Positions 1 through 8,364 are shown, counted from the first letter of the stretch. The stretch is DNA of 64,000 bases from Burkholderiales bacterium (GCA_036262035.1 DATAJS010000013.1:558001-622000); one strand, 5' to 3'. The notes: generated by a model from the sequence alone, not told the origin. Program-made: numbers and translations.

Positions 1-145
1 GCAGCGCCGCATAGAGCGCGACGACGGTCCCGACGATGAACGGCGAAGCGCCCTGGTCCACCGCATACAGCGGCACCGCCAGCCGGCTGCCCGCGAAACC
101 GACGTGCGTCAGGAACGCGAGCGCAACGATGATGTAGATGGTCAC
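1..145 (-). CDS. MFS-type transporter, N-terminal fragment
   Basis: Only the first 48 codons lie in the window; the rest is beyond the left edge. Reading leftward from a GTG at 145-143 gives a hydrophobic start (VTIYIIVALAFLTHVG) followed by a loop with GSRLAVPLYAVDQGAS and a second hydrophobic stretch. A first membrane helix, an arginine and a proline-rich turn, then helix 2 is the usual opening of a major facilitator superfamily permease. No ATG is available in frame nearby, so GTG is chosen. The substrate cannot be told. A family-A palindromic repeat lies just upstream. Confidence 0.55.
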   Translation of the reverse strand, partial: MTIYIIVALAFLTHVGFAGSRLAVPLYAVDQGASPFIVGTVVALYAAL

Positions 146-198
146 GGATTGGACTGCGGATGTTCACTGCGTGTGGCGCTTATTATAGAGACGCCCGC

Positions 199-290
199 AC
201 CGTCATTCCCGACCGCGCGCCAGCGCGACGTGATCGGGAATCCATCTTGAATTCCATAGAATGGATCCCCGCCTGCGCGGGGATGACGGT
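199..290. repeat. Interspersed palindromic repeat, family A, copy 1
   Basis: A 92-bp unit bounded by ACCGTCAT and its perfect inverse ATGACGGT. Inside are smaller hairpins: TCCCGA with TCGGGA, ATCCAT with ATGGAT, and CCCCG with CGGGG around CCTGCG. A second copy at 6678-6765 keeps the same order of hairpins with different loops, which points to a conserved folded element. It fills the gap between the divergent MFS fragment and the convergent end of the hydroxyacid dehydrogenase gene. Confidence 0.8.
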
Positions 291-297
291 CACATCG

Positions 298-1266
298 CTA
301 CTTGCGGAGCTCGGGCACCACCCACAGCGGCGCTTCTCCGCGCGCGACGCGCTGCACGTTGGCGTAGCTGTTGCCGAAGCGCTTGGGCCAGCTCTCCCAC
401 GTGGGTCCCGCGGCGTGCGGCGTGAGCACGACGTTGGGCAGCGTGAACAGAGGATTGTCGGGCTTGGGCGGCTCGGGGTCGTAGGTGTCGAGACCGGCGG
501 CCCAGATCTTCCCGCCTTTCAGCGCGCTGTAGAGCGCCGCTTCGTCGACGAGTTCGCCGCGCGCACAGTTGATGAGGATCGCGTCCTTCTTCATGAGACC
601 GAGCGTGCGCTCGTTCACCATGTGGTGCGTGGTCGCGTCGAACGGGGCGTGCAGCGTGACGATGTCCGACTCGCGGAAGAGCGTGTCGTGGTCGACGTGG
701 CGCACGTTGAGCTTCGCTTCGTCTTCGGGCGTCGGACGGACGGGGTCCGCGTAGAGCAGCTTCACTTCGAAGCCGGCGAGCCTGCGCGCAAGCGTCTTGC
801 CGATGAATCCCAGGCCGATGATGCCGATCGTCTTGCCGGCGATCTCGTGCTCTTCCTCCTCGCCGAAGCGGTTCGACTTCCACTTGCCGCTCTTCACGAG
901 ACGGTCGAGGTCGGGAAGCTGCCGCGAAACAGCGAGCATGAGCAGGATCGCGTGCTCGGCGACCGCGTACGAGTTCGCGCCGCCGTTGTTGGCCAGCGAG
1001 ATGCCGAGCTCGCGCAGCGTGTCGAGCTGCACGCCGTCGTAACCCGCGGACAGGAACTGCATGAGCTTGAGCTTGCCCATGCGCTCGTAGTCCGCTTCCA
1101 TCAACCCGCCGCGAAAGCCCATGTAGAACTCCGCGTCTTTCCACTGCTCCGCGCGCTTCTTCTCGTCCTTCGACAGGATCTCGATCGAGAAGCCTTCCGG
1201 CAGCAGCGATTCGCCGATGGCCCACGCCGCCGGCGCAATGACCGGCCCAAAAACAATTTTTCTCAT
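298..1266 (-). CDS. D-2-hydroxyacid dehydrogenase (NAD-dependent)
   Basis: A 322-residue cytosolic oxidoreductase of the D-isomer-specific 2-hydroxyacid dehydrogenase family, which interconverts 2-oxoacids and D-2-hydroxyacids with NAD(H). The dinucleotide site GLGFIG is at residues 151-156. The catalytic triad is visible as Arg236 in NCARGELVDE, Glu265 in DPEP and His284 in TPHAAG. Length is normal for the family. The next gene upstream on the same strand (1334-2335) is a Gfo/Idh/MocA oxidoreductase only 67 bp away, so the two may be co-transcribed and act on related hydroxy-acid or sugar-derived substrates (inference). The true substrate cannot be read from the sequence. Confidence 0.9.
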   Translation of the reverse strand: MRKIVFGPVIAPAAWAIGESLLPEGFSIEILSKDEKKRAEQWKDAEFYMGFRGGLMEADYERMGKLKLMQFLSAGYDGVQLDTLRELGISLANNGGANSYAVAEHAILLMLAVSRQLPDLDRLVKSGKWKSNRFGEEEEHEIAGKTIGIIGLGFIGKTLARRLAGFEVKLLYADPVRPTPEDEAKLNVRHVDHDTLFRESDIVTLHAPFDATTHHMVNERTLGLMKKDAILINCARGELVDEAALYSALKGGKIWAAGLDTYDPEPPKPDNPLFTLPNVVLTPHAAGPTWESWPKRFGNSYANVQRVARGEAPLWVVPELRK

Positions 1267-1333
1267 GAGTTCCCCGCCACCGTTTCACGTCACCGATTTT
1301 TCGTCACCGCTTCACCCGTCACCGCCTCATCCG

Positions 1334-2335
1334 TCACTTCAGCTTCACCTGCTTTCCATTCCACGCCGACTCCGCCATCGCCACCGTGAGCTCGACGCTC
1401 TTCAACCCGTCGTAGCCGGTAGCGCCGGGATCGCGGCCTTCCAATATCGCCTTGCTGAAGTCGATCACGCACGCTTCGTGGGCGTTGATCGCGGGATATT
1501 CCTGCACGCGCGTCTTGCCGTCGGCGGCAGTGATGTGCATCTGCCCGCCGGCGCGGCTTCGCGTCATGCCGCGGCCGATGATGCGCCCTTTGCCGGCATA
1601 GATCACGAAATCGTTGTGCGGGAACGGCGTGGTCTCGTGGATGCTCACCTGCGCCAGGACACCGTTGGCGAAACGGAACGTGGAGAGGTTGGTCGTCTCC
1701 ATGACGTTGCGAGGCGTATCGAAGAACGACGAGACGGTCTCGATCTCGGAGGACAGCAGGTAGCGCAGGATGTCGAAGATGTGCACCCCGATGCTCATCG
1801 TCGTCCCGAGTCCTGCGAGGTCCGCATCGGTGCGCCAGGTGTTGGCGCGGCTGCCGCCCTTGGCGCCGGGGCTCGCCTCGATCTGCACCATCTGCACTTC
1901 GCCGATCTCCCCGCTGTCGATGATGCGTTTGGCGTCGACGAAACCCGGCATGAAGCGGTTGTGAAAGTTGATCCCGAGCTTGACCTCCGCGGACGAGCAC
2001 GCCTCGATCATGCGTCTGGCGTCTGCGACGGTCGTCGCCATCGGCTTGTCGCAGAACACGTGCTTGCCCGCGCGCGCCGCGGCGATCGCCTGCTCGGCGT
2101 GCTGCGAGTTCGGTGTGTGGATGGCGACGACGGTCACTTCCGGGTTCGCGAGGAGCTCGTCGAAGCTCGTGTAGGCGTGCTTCGCCCCGAAGCGCTTCGC
2201 GAAGTCCGACGCCCGGCCGGCATCGCGGCTCACCACGCCGACCAGCGCGTTGCCCGAAAACGCGTTGATCCCCGGCAGCACGCGCTCTTCCGCGATCCTG
2301 CCGGTGCCGATCAGACCCCAGCCGTTCTTCTTCAT
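1334..2335 (-). CDS. Gfo/Idh/MocA family oxidoreductase
   Basis: A 333-residue NAD(P)-dependent dehydrogenase of the glucose-fructose oxidoreductase / inositol dehydrogenase / MocA family. The N-terminal Rossmann fold opens with GLIGTGRIA (residues 7-15). The lysine motif is CDKPM near residue 95, a variant of the usual EKP, and the C-terminal half has a conserved histidine in SIGVHIFD. A good ribosome-binding site (AGGAGG) lies just before the ATG. It is probably in one operon with the downstream hydroxyacid dehydrogenase. Members oxidise sugars, inositols or related polyols, and the sequence does not show which. Confidence 0.88.
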   Translation of the reverse strand: MKKNGWGLIGTGRIAEERVLPGINAFSGNALVGVVSRDAGRASDFAKRFGAKHAYTSFDELLANPEVTVVAIHTPNSQHAEQAIAAARAGKHVFCDKPMATTVADARRMIEACSSAEVKLGINFHNRFMPGFVDAKRIIDSGEIGEVQMVQIEASPGAKGGSRANTWRTDADLAGLGTTMSIGVHIFDILRYLLSSEIETVSSFFDTPRNVMETTNLSTFRFANGVLAQVSIHETTPFPHNDFVIYAGKGRIIGRGMTRSRAGGQMHITAADGKTRVQEYPAINAHEACVIDFSKAILEGRDPGATGYDGLKSVELTVAMAESAWNGKQVKLK

Positions 2336-2357
2336 GCGCTCCTCCTGAATGCGTCAC

Positions 2358-2374
2358 GGTAGGGTAACGCACCG
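2358..2374. repeat. Partial copy of interspersed repeat family F
   Basis: The segment GGTAGGGTAACGCACCG resembles the left arm of the larger hairpins at 32033-32090 and 38660-38718. No matching right arm is present, so this is a half copy. It lies in the 64-bp gap between the oxidoreductase start and the end of the ribbon-helix-helix gene. Confidence 0.45.
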
Positions 2375-2399
2375 CAGGCCGGCGCGCGGCGCGAGTCTC

Positions 2400-2588
2400 C
2401 TACTTGCGCGTCGGCTTCGCGGCGGGGCCGGCTGGGGTCCAGGTCACGCCGTTCTGCTGGAGGTATTCGCGGATGAGCTGCCGCACGACCTGCGAAGGCG
2501 TGAGGTCCTGCGCCGCGCAGAGCGCGTCGAAAGCCTCTTTCTTGTTCGGATCGATCAGGATGGTCAGGCGTGCGGTCTTCGATTCCAT
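2400..2588 (-). CDS. Ribbon-helix-helix (CopG/Arc-type) DNA-binding protein
   Basis: A 62-residue protein with the layout of a ribbon-helix-helix regulator: a short beta strand ARLTILID (residues 6-13), helix 1 in NKKEAFDALCAAQ, a turn TPSQV, and helix 2 VVRQLIREYLQQ. Such proteins dimerise and bind short tandem operators with the strand in the major groove. Three TATG-starting iterons at 11-bp spacing lie just upstream (2606-2634), a natural site for autoregulation and for control of the divergent SulP gene. No toxin partner gene is adjacent, so an orphan regulator is more likely than an antitoxin. The proline/alanine-rich tail is probably disordered. Confidence 0.8.
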   Translation of the reverse strand: MESKTARLTILIDPNKKEAFDALCAAQDLTPSQVVRQLIREYLQQNGVTWTPAGPAAKPTRK

Positions 2589-2605
2589 GGGTGCGGTTGC
2601 GGTGC

Positions 2606-2634
2606 TATGTTAATCGTATGTTAATACTATGTGC
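2606..2634. promoter_or_regulatory. Probable operator: 11-bp-phased iterons
   Basis: TATGTTAAT occurs twice, at 2606-2614 and 2617-2625, and a third, degenerate unit (TATGTGCG) starts at 2628. The starts are spaced by exactly 11 bp, one helical turn. The array is in the intergenic gap between the divergent ribbon-helix-helix and SulP genes, and is AT-rich in an otherwise GC-rich region. Tandem sites on one helix face suit the cooperative binding known for ribbon-helix-helix dimers. Binding is inferred. Confidence 0.55.
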
Positions 2635-2652
2635 GTCGAATGGCAATTCTGT

Positions 2653-2658
2653 TAGAAT
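2653..2658 (+). promoter_or_regulatory. Candidate -10 box for the SulP gene
   Basis: TAGAAT sits 25 bp before the SulP ATG, directly after the iteron array. No good -35 hexamer is found at normal spacing, so a regulator-dependent or weak promoter is possible. Confidence 0.35.
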
Positions 2659-2683
2659 CGCCCCAAAATCCCTACGCGCCTCC

Positions 2684-4384
2684 ATGAAAGACCGCCGCCG
2701 CACCGCGGGCCGCTTCGGCATCGCCCGCTTTCGCCCGCGCCTCGTCGACGCCGTCGCGGGCTACACGCGCGCGCAATTCGCGACCGACCTCGCCGCCGGC
2801 ATCACGGTCGGGGTGCTGGCGCTGCCGCTCGCGATCGCATTCGCGATCGCCTCCGGCATGACACCGCAGTCGGGTATCTACACTGCGATCGTCGCCGGGT
2901 TTCTCATATCGGCGCTCGGCGGCTCGCGCGTGCAGATCGGCGGGCCGACCGGCGCCTTCATCGTCATCGTCTACGGCATCGTCGCGCAGTACGGCGTGGC
3001 CAACCTCCTCCTCTGCACCATGATGGCCGGCGCGATGCTCTTCCTCATGGGGTTCTTCCAGATCGGCACCTGGATACGCTTCATCCCGGTGTCGGTCGTC
3101 ACCGGTTTCACCAAGGGCATCGCGGTGCTGATCCTGCTCTCGCAGGTGAAGGAGTTCTTTGGACTGAAAACCGAAGCGCTGCCGGCGGATTTCTTCGGCA
3201 AGATCGCGATGCTGTGGCAGGCCGCGCCGACGGTGAACGTGCAGAACGTGCTGCTCGCGGTCGGCTGCCTCGTCGTCATCCTCGCGTGGCCCAGGAAGTG
3301 GCGCACGATTCCGAGCCCGATCATCGCGCTGGTCCTCGGCACCGTTGCAGCCGCCGCGCTCGACCTGCGCGTGGAGACCATCGGCTCGCGCTTCGGCGAG
3401 ATGCCTTCGACGCTGCCTGCGCTCGTGTGGCCGGACATGGACCTCGCCACGCTGCGCTATCTCGTCTTTCCCGCTTTCACGATCGCGCTGCTGGGCGCGA
3501 TCGAGTCGCTGCTCTCCGCGCGCGTCTCCGACGCGATGATCGACGATCGGCACGATCCCAACCAGGAGCTGATGGCGCAGGGCATCGCCAATTTCGCGGT
3601 GCCGGTGTTCGGCGGCTTCTGCGCGACCGGAGCGATCGCACGCACGAGCACCAACGTGCTCATGGGCGGTCGCACGCCGGTGGCCGGCATGATCCACGCG
3701 GCTACCTTGCTCGTCGTGGTGCTCGTCGCCGCGCCGATCGCGAAATACGTGCCCCTGGCGACGCTCTCGGCGATCCTGGTCGTCGTCGCGTGGAACATGG
3801 GCGAATGGCACGACCTCAAGGATCTCAGGCGCTACACGCTCAACTATCGCGCGATCCTGCTGACGACTTTCGTGCTCACCGTCGTGCTCGACCTCACCGT
3901 CGCGGTCGAGGTCGGCATGGTGCTCGCGGCGGTCTTCTTCATCACGCGCGTGTCTCAGCTCACCGGCCTCCAGGAGCTGAGCGTCGAGACGCCCGCCGGC
4001 GTCGAGGCGTACGGGCTCTACGGCTCGCTCTTTTTCGGCGCCGCGACCAAGATCGAGCCGCTGATCGCGCTCGCGGGGCCCGAGCATCCGACGCGCGTGG
4101 TGGTGCTCGATATGCACAAGCTCATCAACGTCGACACGACCGGACTCGAGATCCTGGAAGCGCTGCACCGCAAGCTCGAGAAGAACGGCAAGACGCTCCT
4201 CATCGCCGAGGCCAACGAGCAGCCGCGCTCGCTCTTCGACCGCTCGGGTTTCAGCGAGCGCCTCGGCCGGCAGAACCTGGCGGTCGACCTCGCCGATGCG
4301 CTGGCGCGCGCGGCGCTGGTGACGGGATCCGGGGTCCGACCCTCGATGAAGCCGGCGTCAGACCCCGATAAAGCTGGGGTCTGA
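2684..4384 (+). CDS. SulP family anion transporter with STAS domain
   Basis: A 566-residue inner-membrane permease of the SulP (SLC26) family, which moves sulfate, bicarbonate, fumarate or similar anions. The start is placed at the ATG of MKDRRR because upstream in-frame codons overlap the operator region. About 10-12 hydrophobic segments run from residue 35 to 410, with the typical early DLAAGITVGVLALP and the GGFCATGAIARTSTN stretch. A cytoplasmic STAS domain follows, with VVVLDMHKLINVDTTGLEIL as its core strand and helix. The last dozen residues and the stop codon come from a family-B palindromic repeat, so the native C-terminus has been replaced or extended. Sulfate, carbonate and dicarboxylate transport cannot be told apart. 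Confidence 0.92.
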   Translation: MKDRRRTAGRFGIARFRPRLVDAVAGYTRAQFATDLAAGITVGVLALPLAIAFAIASGMTPQSGIYTAIVAGFLISALGGSRVQIGGPTGAFIVIVYGIVAQYGVANLLLCTMMAGAMLFLMGFFQIGTWIRFIPVSVVTGFTKGIAVLILLSQVKEFFGLKTEALPADFFGKIAMLWQAAPTVNVQNVLLAVGCLVVILAWPRKWRTIPSPIIALVLGTVAAAALDLRVETIGSRFGEMPSTLPALVWPDMDLATLRYLVFPAFTIALLGAIESLLSARVSDAMIDDRHDPNQELMAQGIANFAVPVFGGFCATGAIARTSTNVLMGGRTPVAGMIHAATLLVVVLVAAPIAKYVPLATLSAILVVVAWNMGEWHDLKDLRRYTLNYRAILLTTFVLTVVLDLTVAVEVGMVLAAVFFITRVSQLTGLQELSVETPAGVEAYGLYGSLFFGAATKIEPLIALAGPEHPTRVVVLDMHKLINVDTTGLEILEALHRKLEKNGKTLLIAEANEQPRSLFDRSGFSERLGRQNLAVDLADALARAALVTGSGVRPSMKPASDPDKAGV

Positions 4385-4388
4385 CCCC
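4331..4388. repeat. Interspersed palindromic repeat, family B, copy 1
   Basis: Three related units: GGGGTCCGACCC, GCGTCAGACCCC, and the perfect GGGGTCTGACCCC at 4376-4388. The TGA stop codon of the SulP gene lies inside the last unit. The same motif recurs at 8675-8717, inside the helicase gene. Confidence 0.8.
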
Positions 4389-4398
4389 ACGGCCGGGT

Positions 4399-4404
4399 TA
4401 TACT
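4399..4404 (+). promoter_or_regulatory. Candidate -10 box for the histidine kinase gene
   Basis: TATACT, 41 bp before the kinase ATG and just downstream of the family-B repeat. There is no convincing -35 at the right spacing, because that place is occupied by the repeat. Confidence 0.3.
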
Positions 4405-4445
4405 GCGCGGCCCTCCGAGGCGTTCGTCTCTCTCCACCGGAAAAG

Positions 4446-5660
4446 ATGGATCTCGCTCCTTACGCGCTGCGCGCCGAGCCCCACAGGGAAATCGGCGCCG
4501 TGCTCAAACGCGACTCTTCGCTGATCGTCGATCGCTGGATCAAGCTGGCCGAGACCCAGCATCCCGGGGCGCCTCGCGTCCACTACGCGGCGCTGCGCGA
4601 CGCGCTGCCCGAGTTCATCGAGTCGGTCGGACGCGCGCTGGAACAGTCCGGCCCGCCGACGTCCACCCCGCGGCGCGAAGCGAAGGCGCACGGCGAGCAA
4701 CGCTGGGAACACGGCTGGTCGTTGTCCGAGCTGATCCGGGATTACCAGCTCCTGCGGGTGGCGCTGCTCGATTACCTGGAAGACGCGCTCAAGCGCCCGC
4801 TCCTCTACCGCGAGGCGATGGCCGTCGGCATCTTCATCGACGACGCCGTCGACGCGAGCATCGGCCGCTACATCGAGCATCGCGACGCGCAGCAGCGCAC
4901 GAACGACGCCGAGCGCGCCGCCGCGCTCGAAGAGCTGTCGCGCCGCAAGGACGAGTTTCTCGCGATCCTCGGCCACGAGCTGCGCAATCCGCTCGCGCCG
5001 ATCCGCAACTCGCTCGAGGTCGTGCGCAAGCTGGTCGATTCGAGCCATCCCGCGGTCGCCAAATCGCTCGAGGTGCTCGACCGCCAGAGCCGGCAGCTCG
5101 GTCGACTGGTCGACGATCTCCTCGATCTCGCGCGCATCGGCCGCGGCGAGTTCGAGCTGCGCATCGAGCGCTTCGACCTGCGCCGCGCGATCGACCAGGC
5201 CTTGCAGGTCGTCGACCCGCTCGTGAAGGAGCGCAACCACCGCATGAGCGTCGCGCTGCCGGCGAACGCGATCCACGTCGACGCCGATTTCGCGCGCGTA
5301 ACCCAGATCGTCGGCAACCTGCTCAGCAACGCGGTGAAGTACACCGATGCCGACGGCTACATCTCGCTCGCGCTGCACGAGGACGGCGGCAACGCGGTGA
5401 TCGCCGTCCGCGACAACGGCATCGGCATCGCGCCTGAGAAGCTCGAGCGCGTGTTCGAGCTTTTCGCACGCGTGCACGAGCCTCATTCCGGGCGCGACGG
5501 CCTGGGCATCGGCCTCGCGCTGGTCCAGCGCCTCGTCCAGCAGCACGGCGGCTCGATCAGCGCCTCGAGCGACGGCCCCGGCCTCGGGGCGCAGTTCGAA
5601 GTGCGCCTGCCGCTGCGCGCCCGCGAGCCGCTCATCGTCATCGAGAAAGTGGCACGCTGA
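4446..5660 (+). CDS. Soluble sensor histidine kinase
   Basis: A 404-residue kinase without membrane segments. Residues 10-145 form an all-helical sensory region that resembles the RsbRD-type N-terminal domain (WSLSELIRDYQLLR is its most typical part). The dimerisation/phospho-acceptor domain holds the H-box with His177 in ILGHELRNPLAP. The ATPase domain has the N-box NLLSNAVKY (291-299), G1 DNGIGIAP (323-330) and G2 GLGIGLAL (352-359). All catalytic motifs are intact. No response regulator is adjacent: the next gene, 23 bp on, starts the DNA-repair cluster. It is therefore an orphan kinase with an unknown partner. The ATG is preceded by GGAAAAG. Confidence 0.9.
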   Translation: MDLAPYALRAEPHREIGAVLKRDSSLIVDRWIKLAETQHPGAPRVHYAALRDALPEFIESVGRALEQSGPPTSTPRREAKAHGEQRWEHGWSLSELIRDYQLLRVALLDYLEDALKRPLLYREAMAVGIFIDDAVDASIGRYIEHRDAQQRTNDAERAAALEELSRRKDEFLAILGHELRNPLAPIRNSLEVVRKLVDSSHPAVAKSLEVLDRQSRQLGRLVDDLLDLARIGRGEFELRIERFDLRRAIDQALQVVDPLVKERNHRMSVALPANAIHVDADFARVTQIVGNLLSNAVKYTDADGYISLALHEDGGNAVIAVRDNGIGIAPEKLERVFELFARVHEPHSGRDGLGIGLALVQRLVQQHGGSISASSDGPGLGAQFEVRLPLRAREPLIVIEKVAR

Positions 5661-5683
5661 TCGCAAGGGGCTGCTGAAGCCCC

Positions 5684-6769
5684 ATGCCGCTCGTCATCTC
5701 CACACCCGCCGGCCTCTACTGCGAAGCCGGCGACTTCCACATCGATCCCTGGCGCCCGGTCTCGCGCGCGGTGATCACGCACGGCCACGGCGACCACGCG
5801 AGCTGGGGGCACGAGCACTATCTCGCCTCGCGCGCGAGCGAGCAGGTGCTGAGAAGGCGCCTGCCCGAAGCTGCGCTGCAGACGATCGAATATGGCGAGC
5901 CGCTGGACATCAACGGCGTGCGCGTCTCGCTGCATCCCGCCGGACACGTGCTCGGCTCGGCGCAGGTGAGGCTCGAGCACCGCGGCGAGGTGTGGGTGGT
6001 ATCGGGCGACTACAAGCTCCAGCCCGATCCGACGTGCGCGCCGTTCGAGCCGGTCCGCTGCGATACCTTCATCACCGAGTCGACGTTCGGACTGCCGATC
6101 TACCGCTGGCGCGATCCGCGTGACGTCTTCGCGGAAGTCGACGCGTGGTGGCGCGCGAACCAGGCGGTCGATCGGGCGAGCGTCGTGTACGCGTACGCGC
6201 TCGGCAAGGCGCAGCGGCTGCTGTCGAGCGTCGACGCGTCGATCGGCCCGATCTACACGCACGGCGCGGTGGAAGCGCTGAACGAAGCGTATCGCGCGTC
6301 GGGCGTCGCGCTGCCCCCGACACAGCGGGTCGCGGAGCTGCCGAAAGGGCACGACTACTCGCGCGCCCTCATCGTCGCGCCGCCGTCGGCGCAGGGCACG
6401 CCGTGGATGCGGCGCTTCGGCGATCTCGCCGACGGTTTCGCTTCGGGCTGGATGCAGATCCGGGGGGTGCGCCGGCGCAAGGCGGTCGATCGCGGATTCG
6501 CGCTGTCCGATCACGCGGACTGGCCGAGCCTTTTATCCGCCATTGCGGCGACGGGCGCGCAGCACGTCTACGTCACGCACGGTTACAGCGACCCGCTGGT
6601 GCGATGGCTGTGCGAGCACGGCCTCGATGCGCAGGCGCTGAAGACCGAATACGCGGGCGAAGAAGGCAGCGAGGATTCGTCATTCCCGACCGGCGATAGC
6701 CGAAACGATCGGGAATCCATTTTGGACGAAAGTCAAAATGGGTCCCCGCCTTCGCGGGGACGACGATGA
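5684..6769 (+). CDS. Ligase-associated DNA exonuclease (metallo-beta-lactamase/beta-CASP fold)
   Basis: First gene of a four-gene DNA-repair cluster. A 361-residue metal-dependent nuclease related to SNM1/Artemis and CPSF-73. The HxHxDH motif is HGHGDH at residues 33-38. Further ligands are His88 (GHVLGS), Asp109 (SGDYK) and His299, and the beta-CASP part has TEST (131-134) and His277 in LSDHADW. In characterised versions of this cluster the enzyme is the nuclease working with the neighbouring ATP-dependent ligase and helicase. The coding end is odd: roughly the last 30 residues (from about 332) are encoded by a family-A palindromic repeat and look unlike any nuclease tail. The stop overlaps the ligase ATG (ATGA-like overlap at 6766-6769). 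Confidence 0.88.
   Translation: MPLVISTPAGLYCEAGDFHIDPWRPVSRAVITHGHGDHASWGHEHYLASRASEQVLRRRLPEAALQTIEYGEPLDINGVRVSLHPAGHVLGSAQVRLEHRGEVWVVSGDYKLQPDPTCAPFEPVRCDTFITESTFGLPIYRWRDPRDVFAEVDAWWRANQAVDRASVVYAYALGKAQRLLSSVDASIGPIYTHGAVEALNEAYRASGVALPPTQRVAELPKGHDYSRALIVAPPSAQGTPWMRRFGDLADGFASGWMQIRGVRRRKAVDRGFALSDHADWPSLLSAIAATGAQHVYVTHGYSDPLVRWLCEHGLDAQALKTEYAGEEGSEDSSFPTGDSRNDRESILDESQNGSPPSRGRR
6678..6765. repeat. Interspersed palindromic repeat, family A, copy 2
   Basis: It starts with CGTCATTCCCGAC and ends with CGCGGGGACGACG, the same architecture as the copy at 199-290. Inner hairpins are TCCCGA/TCGGGA, CATTTTG/CAAAATG and TCCCCGC/GCGGGGA. It lies over the 3' end of the exonuclease gene and stops exactly before the ligase ATG, so the GGGGA inside it is the only visible ribosome-binding site of the ligase. 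Confidence 0.85.
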
Positions 6770-8364
6770 AGCGTTTCGCGCAGCTCTACGCCGAGCTCGA
6801 CAGCACCAACTCGACGTTGGGCAAGCTCGCGGCGCTCGAGCGCTACTTCCGCGACGCCGCGCCCGAAGACGCCGCGTGGGCGGTGTACTTCCTCACCGGC
6901 AACAAGCCGCGGCAGGTCGTGCCGTCGCGCCGGCTGTACGAGCTCGCAGGCTCGATCGCCCGATTGCCGCCGTGGCTGATGGACGAGTGCTACGAAGCGG
7001 TGGGCGATCTCGCGGAGACGGTCGCGCACGTGCTGCCCCCCGCGGACACACCGTCCGATATTCCGCTGCACGTGTGGGTCGAGCGGCGCCTGCTGCCCCT
7101 CGCCGGCGCGGCCGACGAAGAGCGCGTCGGCGCGCTGACGCAGGCGTGGCGCGAGCTCGACGGGGTCGCGCGGCTGGTGTGGAACAAGCTCATCACCGGC
7201 GAGTTCCGCATCGGCGTGTCCGCACGCAGCGTGGTGCGCGCGGTTTCGGCGCTGTCGGGCGTCGACGCGAGCATCGTCGCGCACCGGCTCGCCGGCAAAT
7301 GGCAGCCGACTCGCGACAGCTATCTCTCGCTGATCTCCACCGAAGGCGAACAGGGTGTCGCGAGCCGGCCCTATCCGCTCTTTCTCGCGCACGCGCTCGA
7401 AGGCGATCCGGAGCACGCGCTCGGCGATCTCGCGCAATGGCAGGTCGAGTGGAAATGGGACGGCATACGCGCGCAGATCATCCGCCGCGGCGGCGCGGTA
7501 TACGTCTGGTCGCGCGGCGACGAGCTGATCAACGAAACTTTTCCCGATCTCGTCGCTGCAGGCTCCACGCTGCCTGAAGGCACGGTGATCGACGGCGAGA
7601 TCGTGGTGTGGGAGGGCGACCGCGCGGCGCCGTTCAACGCGCTCCAGAAGAGGCTGGGCCGCAAAGCGCCCGGCAAGGCGTTATTGAAAGACACGCCCGC
7701 CTCGCTCGTCGCGTACGACCTGTTGGAGCTCGACGGCCGCGACATCCGCATGGAGCCGCTCGCCGAACGCCGCGAGCAGCTCGAAGCGCTGCTCCGGCGC
7801 GAGAGCATCTCGTCCGCGCTGCGCGTCTCGCCGATCGTGCGAGCGGCCGAGTGGGAAGAGCTGAAGGCGCTGCGCGCGACGAGCCGCGAGCTCGGCGTCG
7901 AAGGGATGATGGTCAAGCGCCGCGATTCGGCCTACGGCGTCGGCCGCGTGCGCGGCGCGTGGTGGAAGTGGAAGATCGAGCCGTACACCGTCGACGCGGT
8001 GATCATCTACGCGCAGCGCGGCCACGGCCGCCGCGCGAGCCTCTACACCGATTACACCTTCGGCGTGTGGGACGACGGCGCGCTCGTGCCGTTCGCCAAG
8101 GCGTATTCGGGACTCACCGACGAAGAGATCCGCGAAGTCGACCGTTTCGTCCGCGAGCACACCGTCGAGAAATTCGGGCCGGTGCGCCACGTCGAGCCGC
8201 GCCTCGTCTGCGAGCTCGCGTTCGAAGCGATCCAGAAATCGACGCGGCACAAGTCGGGCATCGCGGTGCGCTTCCCGCGCATCGCGAGGCTGCGCCGCGA
8301 CAAGAAACCCGAGGAAGCCGACACCCTCGCCAGCGTGCGCGCGCTGCTGGAGGCATCGGCATGA
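6766..8364 (+). CDS. ATP-dependent DNA ligase of the Lhr/exonuclease-associated cluster
   Basis: A 532-residue ATP-dependent DNA ligase. The N-terminal DNA-binding domain (about 1-200) is followed by the nucleotidyltransferase domain with the adenylated Lys230 in KWDGIR. Motif III is DGEIV (276-280), motif IV EGMMVKR, and motif V WWKWK. An OB-fold domain completes the protein. The length and the absence of primase or nuclease domains separate it from LigD. It is the second gene of the repair cluster, overlapping the nuclease by 4 bp and the helicase by 4 bp, so translation is coupled. Its ribosome-binding site lies in the family-A repeat. It would seal nicks after end processing by the neighbouring nucleases (inference from the cluster). 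Confidence 0.93.
   Translation: MKRFAQLYAELDSTNSTLGKLAALERYFRDAAPEDAAWAVYFLTGNKPRQVVPSRRLYELAGSIARLPPWLMDECYEAVGDLAETVAHVLPPADTPSDIPLHVWVERRLLPLAGAADEERVGALTQAWRELDGVARLVWNKLITGEFRIGVSARSVVRAVSALSGVDASIVAHRLAGKWQPTRDSYLSLISTEGEQGVASRPYPLFLAHALEGDPEHALGDLAQWQVEWKWDGIRAQIIRRGGAVYVWSRGDELINETFPDLVAAGSTLPEGTVIDGEIVVWEGDRAAPFNALQKRLGRKAPGKALLKDTPASLVAYDLLELDGRDIRMEPLAERREQLEALLRRESISSALRVSPIVRAAEWEELKALRATSRELGVEGMMVKRRDSAYGVGRVRGAWWKWKIEPYTVDAVIIYAQRGHGRRASLYTDYTFGVWDDGALVPFAKAYSGLTDEEIREVDRFVREHTVEKFGPVRHVEPRLVCELAFEAIQKSTRHKSGIAVRFPRIARLRRDKKPEEADTLASVRALLEASA

Noticed and set aside
2400-2588. Antitoxin of a toxin-antitoxin pair
   Set aside because: The ribbon-helix-helix protein would fit, but no small toxin-like gene (RelE, PIN, MazF type) is next to it on either side.
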